The position numbers and the translations under genes were made by a program. From Streptomyces lincolnensis (GTDB lineage Bacteria; Actinomycetota; Actinomycetes; Streptomycetales; Streptomycetaceae), in assembly GCF_021173675.1 (NCBI RefSeq), contig NZ_JAIHON010000007.1, forward strand, positions 496,001 to 560,000: a DNA stretch of 64,000 nt, read 5' to 3'. A model generated the notes under the pieces. That model saw nothing but the letters and a program-made list of their open reading frames with translations, searched no databases and was not told the DNA's origin. Of the stretch, positions 52,180 to 59,662 are shown one piece after another (position 1 is the first letter of the stretch; each line of letters starts with the position of its first letter).

Positions 52180-52260
52180 GGGTGCTCCTTGTGCGAGCGG
52201 TCGTGGTTTTCGGCGGGAGCGGCACACCTGGGTGCGGTTCCGCTGTGGGGAGGCGTGCGG

Positions 52261-52581
52261 TCAGGGCTTGAGGAGGGGTGTGACGGCGCGGCGCTCGTCC
52301 ATCGCCTTGTAGTTCTCGGCGACCTGCTCCAGGGGCAGGGCGAGGTCGAACAGCTCCTCGCCGTCGAGCGGCGCCTCGTGCGGGACACCGACGAAGCCGA
52401 CGTTGCCGCCGGGCCGGGTCGGGCCGGGCGCAGTGCAGGGCCTGCCGCATGGACTCCGGGGCGCCGACGCACTCCAGCACGGAGTCGGCGCCGATGCAGT
52501 TGGCGCGGTGTTGTCCGAGGTGGCGAACGGGCCGACCACGAAGCGCACGTCGCCGGGGGCGTGGATGACTGCTGCGCGCAT
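52261..52581 (-). pseudogene. decayed zinc-type alcohol dehydrogenase
   Basis: Starts MRAAVIHAPGDVRF after GAAGGAAG, then loses almost the whole catalytic and cofactor domains; GADSVLECVGAPESMRQALHCARP appears in a second frame, and PGGNVGFVGVPHEAPLDGEELF in the first. The family normally has about 30 residues between GEELF and FDLALPLEQ; here they are fused as GEELFDLALPLEQVAENYKAMDERRAV. A duplicated CCGGCCCGAC-like decamer at the ARPGG site explains one frameshift. At least three lesions, so a clear pseudogene. Confidence 0.75.
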
Positions 52582-52767
52582 GGGGGTGCTTCCTTCGGTG
52601 CGAGGTCGGTGTGCGGCGGCCGGGCCAGTTCGTGGTCGGCTGCTCGTCATCGACCCTCACACGCAGGGGCAGGCGGGAAAAGCGGAGAAATCCATCCCGG
52701 GAGGAAAACATCCGGGGAGGAAATTCTCCCCCCTTCCCCCGGTGCGACCGGTGTCATGCTGGGCAGC

Positions 52768-53637
52768 ATGACCGCCAACGTCCCCCTCAACGAGCTGGGA
52801 GAATTCCTCAAGAAGCGCCGCTCGAAACTGAGCCCGCGCACGGTCGGGCTGCCCGAGACCGACCGGCCCCGCCGGGTGGCCGGACTGCGCCGCGAGGAGG
52901 TCGCCCAGCTCGCCAGCATCAGCACCGACTACTACACCCGCCTGGAACAGGGCCGCATGCAGGCCTCCGCACCCGTGCTGGACGTCCTCGCCCGGGTACT
53001 CCATCTGGACGACGACGAGCGCGGCTACCTCTTCCAGCTCGCCGGCAGGACCAGCACCCGCACCCGGCGCCGCGGCCGGCAGACCGTCCAGCCACAACTG
53101 CAACGGGTCCTGGACGACCTCACCGCCACCCCCGCCATCGTGCAGGGCCGGCGCGGAGACATCCTCGCCTGGAACGCACTGGCCGCCGCCCTGGTCACCG
53201 ACTTCTCCCACCTGCCGGAGAAACACCGCAACTATCCCCGGATCATCTTCACCGAGCCGCCCATGCACACCCTGTACGCCGACTGGGAGGCCTCCGCGCA
53301 GATCGCCGTCGCCCAGCTGCGCATGGAGGCCGCGAAGTACCCCGAGGACCCCCGCCTGATCGAACTGGTCGGCGAACTGTCCTTGCGCGACAAGCAGTTC
53401 GCCAAGTGGTGGGGCGAACACCACGTCGCCGCCCGCACCGTCGGCACCAAGACCCTCCACCATCCCGTCGTCGGCGAACTCGTCCTGGACTGGGACACCC
53501 TCACCGCCAACACCGACCCCGACCAGCACCTGACCGTCTGGACCGCCGCCCCCGGCTCCGCCACCCACGAACGACTGCGCATCCTCGCCTCCTGGGCCGC
53601 CGACCAGCACCTGCCCGCCTCCAACCCACTCGGCTGA
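52768..53637 (+). CDS. XRE regulator, MmyB-like
   Basis: 289 residues from ATG 52768 (an in-frame ATG at 52756 is the alternative; no ribosome binding site, possibly leaderless). HTH LGEFLKKRRSKLSPRTVGLPETDRPRRVAGLRREEVAQLASISTDYYTRLEQGR, then the MmyB-like PAS-type ligand domain with VQGRRGDILAWNALAAALVTDF and LSLRDKQFAKWWGEHHV. Members often sit beside SDR genes and repress them; here the divergent neighbours are the decayed dehydrogenase and the SDR. Confidence 0.92.
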   Translation: MTANVPLNELGEFLKKRRSKLSPRTVGLPETDRPRRVAGLRREEVAQLASISTDYYTRLEQGRMQASAPVLDVLARVLHLDDDERGYLFQLAGRTSTRTRRRGRQTVQPQLQRVLDDLTATPAIVQGRRGDILAWNALAAALVTDFSHLPEKHRNYPRIIFTEPPMHTLYADWEASAQIAVAQLRMEAAKYPEDPRLIELVGELSLRDKQFAKWWGEHHVAARTVGTKTLHHPVVGELVLDWDTLTANTDPDQHLTVWTAAPGSATHERLRILASWAADQHLPASNPLG

Positions 53638-53789
53638 CCGCGACGGGCCGCCGCCGACCGAGGTCCTCTTCGCGGGCAGTACCGACCAGCGCGCGGCAGC
53701 CGAGCGGGCACCCGGGAAGTGATCGCCATGCCCGAGCCCGGAGAGCGCGGGCTGAACCGCCCGGTCGGCCGCCCACGGACTCGCCGCGC

Positions 53790-54155
53790 TCAACCCGTGC
53801 GTACCGAGCCCCCCGTACGCGAGCGGGTCAGGACGCGGCCGCCGAGGCCGATGGCGAGCAGCCCCAGGGGGACGGCCACGATGGCGCCGACGAGGCCGTT
53901 GCCGGTGCCGGGGCCGCCGCTGGAGGTGGCCAGGTGCAGTACCGCGAGGACCGTGCCGACCAGCCCCACCGCCATGGCCGACAGGGCTCCGGTGCGTGCG
54001 TTGCCGGCGCTGATGCGGCCGGAGACGCGGGCCAGGGCCAGCCAGCCGAGGGCCACGCCGACCAGCCCGACCCCTAGGGCCAGGTTGGCCCCGGTACGCC
54101 CGTCACCGATGATTCCGCCCTCGGCGGCGGCCATCACCACGCCTGATGCGTTCAT
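53790..54155 (-). CDS. DUF6223-like small membrane protein
   Basis: 121 residues from ATG 54155 (GAAGGGGAGAGAC upstream). Three predicted membrane helices (about 24-44, 57-76 and 87-107) with ARVSGRISAGNARTGALSAM between the first two. Looks like the DUF6223 group of Streptomyces membrane proteins. Function unknown. Confidence 0.7.
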   Translation of the reverse strand: MNASGVVMAAAEGGIIGDGRTGANLALGVGLVGVALGWLALARVSGRISAGNARTGALSAMAVGLVGTVLAVLHLATSSGGPGTGNGLVGAIVAVPLGLLAIGLGGRVLTRSRTGGSVRTG

Positions 54156-54451
54156 GTCTCTCCCCTTCATGACCTACTTCTCATGACCTTCTTCGCGTTC
54201 TCGCGTTCTCGCGCTCTTCGGGTTCTTCGCGCTCTTCACGCGAACGATCCCGTCGCTTCGCCGCGACCTGAGCATCTCTGCCGGACGCCCCGCCGGTCGT
54301 CCCGCAGCCGCAGACACTTCGCGCTGCCGCAGCCGGCGCAGGCTGCTGCCGCGGACGTGGTAGACGGCGCGTGACTACCACGGGTGCGGTAGTGGGCGGC
54401 TCGTCCCGGAGCGGGACTTGCCGCCGGTGGCCGCCGGTCTAAGGTGCGCGC
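54156..54451. promoter_or_regulatory. intergenic region with pyrimidine repeats and an inverted repeat
   Basis: 296 bases without a credible gene. The left part (about 54189-54242) is built of GTTCTCGC/GCTCTTC-like repeats. ACTACC-(8)-GGTAGT at 54374-54393 lies about 60 bases before the histidine kinase start and could be a site for its LuxR-type response regulator. Confidence 0.4.
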
Positions 54452-55579
54452 ATGGACGAAGGACGGTTCGGCCTGCCGGCCGGGGTCACAGACGGGACGA
54501 TCGCCCTCGGGGCGGCCGCCCTGCTGCTGGGCACCGGGCTGTCCGGGGAGCCCCCCGGCACGGACCTCGACGTGCTCGGCTACGTACTGCTGGCGGCCGG
54601 CGGTCTGGCCCTGGTCGCGCGTCGCCGTGCCCCGCTCGCCGTGCTGGCCGTCACCGGGGTGTGCGCGGTGGGGTATCTGGCGGCCGGCTTCGACGCGCTC
54701 TCCGTGCCGTATCTGGTCGCGGTGTACGGCGCGGTACGGGCCGGGCACCGCACCTTCACGGTGGTGGTGTCCGTGACGATGCTGGTCGTGCTTCAGCTGA
54801 CCGCCCTGGTCCTCCGCGACGGGCCCGTGGGGGAGGGGTGGGCACAGGCCCGGCACGTCCTGGAGATCGCCTGGCTGATCGCTGCCTTCGCCGCGGGGGA
54901 GGCGCTGCGGCAGGCCGAGCGGCGGGCGGACGAGGCCGAACGCACCCGGGAGGAGACCGCGCGGCGCCGCGCGGACGAGGAACGGCTGCACATCGCGCGG
55001 GAGTTGCACGATTCGCTCACGCACCAGATCTCCATCATCAAGGTGCAGTCCGAAGTCGCCGTCCATGTGGCCCGCAGACGAGGCGAGCAGGTCTCCGAGG
55101 CGCTGCTGGCGATCCAGGAGGCCGGACGTGAGGCGACCCGGGAACTGCGCGCCACCCTGGAGGCGTTGCGCGACGACGACACCACCCCGCCCCGTGGGCT
55201 CGACCACATCCCGGAACTGGTGGAACAGTCCCGCAGGGCCGGTCTGGACACGACGCTGACGATCGACGGGAAGCGGTCCGACGTGCCGGCCGCGGTGAGC
55301 CGTACCGCCTACCGGATCGTGCAGGAGTCGCTGACCAACGTCGCCCGGCACGCCGGCGCCGCGACCGCGTCGGTCCGCATCGATTACCGCGCCGACTCAC
55401 TGGCCGTCCAGGTCGACGACGACGGCAAGGCCACACCCGACACCGTGCCGACGCCCGGCCTGGGACTATTGGGCATGCGGGAACGCGTCACCGCCCTCGG
55501 CGGCCGGCTGCGCGCGCAGCCGCGCGACGAGCACGGCTTCACCGTCCGGGCCGAACTTCCCGTGGAGCAGGTCTCATGA
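54452..55579 (+). CDS. sensor histidine kinase (NarL/DesK type)
   Basis: 375 residues. Four to five N-terminal membrane helices (to about residue 150), a coiled coil of Glu/Arg/Ala (AEERADEAERTREETARRRADEERLH region), the HisKA_3 box RIARELHDSLTHQISIIKVQSEVA with the phospho-His, and a C-terminal HATPase with ESLTNVARHAG (N box) and GLGLLGMRERV (G2). Autophosphorylates in response to a membrane signal; partner is the adjacent response regulator, overlapping by four bases. Confidence 0.93.
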   Translation: MDEGRFGLPAGVTDGTIALGAAALLLGTGLSGEPPGTDLDVLGYVLLAAGGLALVARRRAPLAVLAVTGVCAVGYLAAGFDALSVPYLVAVYGAVRAGHRTFTVVVSVTMLVVLQLTALVLRDGPVGEGWAQARHVLEIAWLIAAFAAGEALRQAERRADEAERTREETARRRADEERLHIARELHDSLTHQISIIKVQSEVAVHVARRRGEQVSEALLAIQEAGREATRELRATLEALRDDDTTPPRGLDHIPELVEQSRRAGLDTTLTIDGKRSDVPAAVSRTAYRIVQESLTNVARHAGAATASVRIDYRADSLAVQVDDDGKATPDTVPTPGLGLLGMRERVTALGGRLRAQPRDEHGFTVRAELPVEQVS

Positions 55580-55600
55580 CCCGTGGAGCAGACCTCATGA
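55559..55600 (+). repeat. 21-bp tandem duplication at the kinase/regulator junction
   Basis: Two 21-base units (55559-55579 and 55580-55600) differ only at two adjacent bases (GT versus AC). Each contains GTGGAGCAG and CTCATGA, so both the ribosome binding site and the start codon are duplicated in frame. Confidence 0.92.
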
Positions 55601-56265
55601 TCCGTGTCCTGCTGGTCGACGACCAGCCGCTCATCCGCAGCGGGTTCCGCGCCCTTCTCGACCTGGAGGACGACATCGAGGTGGTGGCCGAGGCCGCCGA
55701 CGGCGCGGAGGGCCTGGCGCTGGCCGCCCGGCACCTGCCGGACGTCGTACTGATCGACATCCGGATGCCGGTCGTCGACGGCATCGAGGCCACCCGCCGC
55801 ATCGCCGCCGACCCCGCCCTGGCCCAGGTGCACGTGGTCATCCTCACCAACTACGGCATGGACGAGTACGTCCTGGACGCGCTGCGCGCCGGAGCCGCCG
55901 GATTCCTCGTCAAGGACATCGTGCCGGACGACCTGGTGCACGCCGTGCGGGTCGCCGCCCGCGGTGACGCGCTCCTGGCGCCGTCCATCACCCGCAAGCT
56001 GATCAAGCGGTACGTCGCCCAGCCGCCGTCCCTCCTCACCGGCACCGGCACCGGCCTCGACGGACTGACCGAACGCGAACGAGAGGCCGTCGCCCTCGTC
56101 GCGCAGGGCCTGTCCAACGACCAGATCGCCGACCGCATGGTGATCAGCCCGCTCACCGCGAAAACCCACATCAACCGGGCGATGACCAAACTCCACGCCC
56201 GCGACCGCGCCCAACTCGTCGTCCTCGCCTACGAATCCGGCCTGGTGACACCGGGCAACGCCTGA
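55576..56265 (+). CDS. LuxR/NarL-family response regulator
   Basis: 229 residues from ATG 55576; the second ATG at 55597 gives 222 residues and begins at the usual position (MIRVLLVDDQPLIR). Receiver domain with phospho-Asp in VVLIDIRMPV, Thr/Ser at ILTN and Lys in FLVKD; C-terminal LuxR HTH LTEREREAVALVAQGLSNDQIADRMVISPLTAKTHINRAMTKLHARDRAQLVVLAY. Partner of the upstream kinase; target genes unknown. Confidence 0.93.
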   Translation: MTRGADLMIRVLLVDDQPLIRSGFRALLDLEDDIEVVAEAADGAEGLALAARHLPDVVLIDIRMPVVDGIEATRRIAADPALAQVHVVILTNYGMDEYVLDALRAGAAGFLVKDIVPDDLVHAVRVAARGDALLAPSITRKLIKRYVAQPPSLLTGTGTGLDGLTEREREAVALVAQGLSNDQIADRMVISPLTAKTHINRAMTKLHARDRAQLVVLAYESGLVTPGNA

Positions 56266-56267
56266 CG

Positions 56268-56287
56268 GCCCGGGGCCCCTCCCGGGC
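56268..56287. terminator. hairpin between convergent genes
   Basis: GCCCGGG-(6)-CCCGGGC, a 7-bp stem starting three bases after the response-regulator stop codon. Confidence 0.6.
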
Positions 56288-56314
56288 ACACGCGGGTCGA
56301 CACATCCGGGTGGA

Positions 56315-56863
56315 TCACTGCTCGGTCAGGGAGTCCAGGAGGTGACGGCCCTGCTGCCACGGGCCCAGGCCGCTGGCGGAGTTGATGTGTCCGTGGGCGC
56401 CCGCCAGATGCCATCGTGCGTCCCACCGTGTCGCGAAGCCGGCGGCTGCCTCGGTGGCGCAGTACGGATCGTCGGCGCTGCCCACCACCAGAGCAGGGCA
56501 CGGCAACGATTGGGCCGACAGCCCGGTGAACGTCGCTGCCGCCTGGCGTGGGAACGCCGGCCCACCCGGGTCGGGCGGCGCGACCAGGAACGCGCCGGCC
56601 GTCGGGTTCGACGGGTTCCTGGTCAGCCAGGTGGATGCCGCCCAGCAGCCCAGGCTGTGGGCCACCAGCACAACCCGGCTGTCCTGCTCGCGAGTCCGGT
56701 CGTATGCCTCCTGGACGGCGTCGACCCAGTCGTCCAGGTCGGGAGCGGACCACGAGGCAGGGGAGATCCTCACCGCCGAAGTGCCCCACCGGCGCTCCCA
56801 CACCGACTGCCAGTGCTGCTCGTCCGAGCCGTCGATGCCCGGGATGATGACGTACGCGGCCAC
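56315..56863 (-). CDS. RBBP9/YdeN-like serine hydrolase
   Basis: 182 residues from GTG 56863, chosen because AAGGAG lies 8 bases upstream; the frame stays open further. Small alpha/beta hydrolase: AYVIIPGIDGSDEQHWQSVWERRW, nucleophile in VLVAHSLGCWA, Asp in VVGSADDPYC and His in GAHGHINSASG. Substrate unknown. Divergent from the Lrp gene. Confidence 0.9.
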   Translation of the reverse strand: MAAYVIIPGIDGSDEQHWQSVWERRWGTSAVRISPASWSAPDLDDWVDAVQEAYDRTREQDSRVVLVAHSLGCWAASTWLTRNPSNPTAGAFLVAPPDPGGPAFPRQAAATFTGLSAQSLPCPALVVGSADDPYCATEAAAGFATRWDARWHLAGAHGHINSASGLGPWQQGRHLLDSLTEQ

Positions 56864-56986
56864 CGCCCACCACTCCTTCACTCGTCGCTCCCTAGGATCG
56901 CGGGGGCTCCTGGCGCAGATTCTGCTGGATGCATCAGGACCGTGGCGGTGGCGCAAGTGATCTCAAGGGAAGTGGTGCTGACGACG

Positions 56987-57442
56987 ATGGAATCACTCGA
57001 TCGCATAGACCGGGACATCCTCGCCCTGCTCCAGACCGACGGCCGGCTGACCGGCGCCGAGGTGGGGCGCCGTGTCGGACTCTCGCAGCCGGCGGCAAGC
57101 GCGCGTATCCAGCGGCTGGAGAAGAACGGGATCATCACCGGCTACCGAGCCGTGGTCGACCCGGTGGCCCTCGGCCTGAACATTCACGCGGTCATCCGGC
57201 TGCGCACCACACATGCCCAGCTCGCACGCGCCCTGGACTTCGCCTCCCGGACCACCGAGATCGCCTCCACCCTGAGGGTCACCGGGGAGGACTGCCTCAT
57301 CTTCGACGTCCACTGCCCGCAGGCGGGACGACTCGAAGAAGTGGTCGACGCACTCGCCCGTTTCGGCCCCGTCACCACATCCCTCGTACTTCGCACCTAC
57401 CCGCAGAAGCCGCTGACCGACGCCGAGTCACCGGTGTCGTGA
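56987..57442 (+). CDS. Lrp/AsnC-family regulator
   Basis: 151 residues from ATG 56987; GTG 56975 is closer to the AAGGGA ribosome binding site and is possible. HTH LDRIDRDILALLQTDGRLTGAEVGRRVGLSQPAASARIQRLEKNGIITGYRAVVDP, then the RAM ligand domain with LRVTGEDCLIFDVHCP. Probably amino-acid-responsive; may act on the divergent hydrolase gene. Confidence 0.92.
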   Translation: MESLDRIDRDILALLQTDGRLTGAEVGRRVGLSQPAASARIQRLEKNGIITGYRAVVDPVALGLNIHAVIRLRTTHAQLARALDFASRTTEIASTLRVTGEDCLIFDVHCPQAGRLEEVVDALARFGPVTTSLVLRTYPQKPLTDAESPVS

Positions 57443-57457
57443 GCGGCCACAGCCGCT
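57442..57457. terminator. short hairpin between convergent genes
   Basis: AGCGGC-CACA-GCCGCT, a 6-bp stem overlapping the end of the Lrp gene, in the 45-bp gap before the kinase gene on the other strand. Confidence 0.4.
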
Positions 57458-57487
57458 GCCCCGATCGTGTCGGCGGGCTCGCGTGCT

Positions 57488-59662
57488 CTACCCGTAGCGT
57501 CCCACGAGGCGGAAGCCGTTCCCCTTGGCCTGGAACAGGAAGTACACCGGGCCCCGGTCGAGGGTGCCGTCGCTGAAGCGGAGGGGCTTGGCCAGGCCCT
57601 GGTAGGTGATGCCGAAGAGGTGCTGCGAGACGGTGGTCGGGGTGATGTCGGGCGAGCCGCCCAGGGAGGACAGGGCACGCGCGACGAGGCCTACGGCGTC
57701 GTAGGCCTCGGGGGACCAACGGGCCGGGGCGGTGGCGTACTTGGCGCGGTAGGCGGTGCGGAAGGCGGGGGAGACGCTGTCGGGGTCGGTGAACGGGGTG
57801 GCGAACAGCCAGTCCTGGCCTGCTGATCCGGCCTGCTGGAGGAAGGAGGACCGCATGATGTGCCAGGTGCCGAGGCGCGGCCCGGTGAATCCGGCGGCGG
57901 CGAGGGCGCGGGCGCAGCGGGCGGCGCGTTCGGGCGAGGTCCCGGTGAGGACGACGGCCTGGGCCCGGGCGTCGAGGGCGGCGCGGACGGCGGGCGCGAA
58001 GTCGTCGGTGTCGGCGGCGACGGGGTGCACGCTGGTCGTGCCCTCGTGGGGCGGCTGCCGTGTCAGCGTGTCGGTCACGTCGGAGCCTGCCCGGCCCGCC
58101 GCCCTGTCGTCGATGACGGCGGTGCGGTCGACGGGGCGCACCTGGGACAAGTACGAGGTCAGCGCGAGGGCGAGGAACTGCTCCGGGGCCCGGGTGACGC
58201 ACAGGGTGCGCAGATCGGCGTCGGTGAGCCGGGGGTCGTCCACGGAGATCAGCACCATGGCCGTGCCGGCGGCCTGGTAGAGCGGTCCGGCGGCGATCGC
58301 CGTGGCGGCCGCGGTGGGTCCGAGGACCGCGCTGACCTGGGCCTCGGTGAAACGGCGGGCCGCCTGCTCGGCCCGTGCCGCCTCACCGCGGTCGTCGAAG
58401 GAGTCGAGGGCGAGACGGAAGGTGATGTCCTTGTGCGCGTTGTGCTGCGCCACGGCAAGCCGCGCCCCGCGCTCCTGTGCCACGCCGTCCGCCCGGCCGG
58501 TGCCGCTCAGCGTCCCCTGGAAGCCGAGGGTGTGCACGGGAAGGCGGGTGTCGGAGCCGCCTGTGGATCCTTGCCCGGCCGCCAGGTAGGCGGTGACCCC
58601 GCCGCCGGCCGCCACCACGGAGGCCGCCGCGCTCCCCAGGAGCAGTACGCGCCGCCGGGTCGGCGGGTCGGGTTCGGCCGGGCCCGGCGGCGTCGGGTCG
58701 AGGGCCGTGCCGTCGTCCGCCGGGCGCTGGGGGGATCGCTGGGGTGTGGGCACGTCCAGCGCCCGCGCGGACCGCTCGGCGACCAGGCGTACGACGGCGG
58801 GCGGCAGCCAGTGCTCCGCCGCCTGTCCCGTCGGCCCGTTCCGTGCCAGTGAGGTCCGGGGATCCTGGAGCGCGGTCGCGAGCTGCCGGGCGGTCGGCCT
58901 CCTGGCGGGGTCCTTGGCCAGGCAGGTCTTGATCGGCTCGCGTAGTGCGGCGGGTACGTCCGTCAGGTCCGGCTCCTCGTGCACCGTACGGAACAGGACG
59001 CCCGCCGCGTGCCCGGTGCCGAACGGGCGCCGCGCCGAGGCCGCGTACGCCAGGACGCAGCCCAGCGAGAAGACGTCGCTGGGCGGGCCGACCTCGTCGG
59101 CACGGGCACGTGCCTGTTCCGGTGAGAGGAAGCCGGGCGTGCCGACGACGGCGTCCGGCGCGGTGAGCGCGGTGGCCCCCACAGCGTGCGCGATGCCGAA
59201 ATCGATCAGGCGCGGCCCGTCGAGGGCGAGCAGGACGTTGCCCGGCTTGACGTCCCGGTGCACGACTCCCGCGGCGTGCACGGCGGTCAGCGCCTCGGCC
59301 AGCCGGATGCCCAGGGCCCGTACCGCGGCGACGGGCAGTGCCCCCTGGCCGTCGACCGCCTCGACCAGGGAGGGCGCGGGCACGAACTCGGTGGCCAGCC
59401 AGGGCTGTCGGGCCTCGGGGTCGGCGGCCACGACCGGCACCAGCCGGCGCCCGGTCAGCGAGCGGACCGCCGTCACCTCACGCCGGAAACGGGTGCGGAA
59501 CGCCGGATCGGCCACGTGCTCGGCCCGGATCACCTTGAGCGCGACCAGCGCCCCGCCCGCCGTACGGGCCAGGTAGACCACGCCCATGCCGCCCGCGCCG
59601 AGCCGGGCCAGCAGCCGGTGCCCGCCGATGTCGTCGGGATCGTCGGCCGTGAGCGGCCGCAT
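57488..59662 (-). CDS. Ser/Thr protein kinase fused to extracellular Leu/Ile/Val-binding-type domain (2 of 2)
   Basis: 724 residues from ATG 59662, in a TGATG overlap with the upstream paralogue. Kinase domain (about 10-270): LGAGGMGVVYLART, ALKVIRAEH, HRDVKPGNVLL, DFGIAHAVG, VGTPGFLSPEQ. A transmembrane helix at about 345-370 (RRRVLLLGSAAASVVAAGG), then a type I periplasmic-binding domain (ABC branched-chain amino acid family): GFQGTLSGTGRADGVAQERGARLAV, AVLGPTAAATAIAA, VVLTGTSPERAARCARALAAAGF, APARWSPEAYDAVGLVARAL. So a one-piece receptor kinase: ligand outside, phosphorylation inside. Last gene of the operon. Confidence 0.9.
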   Translation of the reverse strand: MRPLTADDPDDIGGHRLLARLGAGGMGVVYLARTAGGALVALKVIRAEHVADPAFRTRFRREVTAVRSLTGRRLVPVVAADPEARQPWLATEFVPAPSLVEAVDGQGALPVAAVRALGIRLAEALTAVHAAGVVHRDVKPGNVLLALDGPRLIDFGIAHAVGATALTAPDAVVGTPGFLSPEQARARADEVGPPSDVFSLGCVLAYAASARRPFGTGHAAGVLFRTVHEEPDLTDVPAALREPIKTCLAKDPARRPTARQLATALQDPRTSLARNGPTGQAAEHWLPPAVVRLVAERSARALDVPTPQRSPQRPADDGTALDPTPPGPAEPDPPTRRRVLLLGSAAASVVAAGGGVTAYLAAGQGSTGGSDTRLPVHTLGFQGTLSGTGRADGVAQERGARLAVAQHNAHKDITFRLALDSFDDRGEAARAEQAARRFTEAQVSAVLGPTAAATAIAAGPLYQAAGTAMVLISVDDPRLTDADLRTLCVTRAPEQFLALALTSYLSQVRPVDRTAVIDDRAAGRAGSDVTDTLTRQPPHEGTTSVHPVAADTDDFAPAVRAALDARAQAVVLTGTSPERAARCARALAAAGFTGPRLGTWHIMRSSFLQQAGSAGQDWLFATPFTDPDSVSPAFRTAYRAKYATAPARWSPEAYDAVGLVARALSSLGGSPDITPTTVSQHLFGITYQGLAKPLRFSDGTLDRGPVYFLFQAKGNGFRLVGRYG

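Noticed and set aside
51148..52767. An 829-codon frame extending the MmyB-like regulator upstream
   Set aside because: The extension is antisense to lipoprotein, SDR and dehydrogenase sequences; the HTH begins a few residues after ATG 52768.
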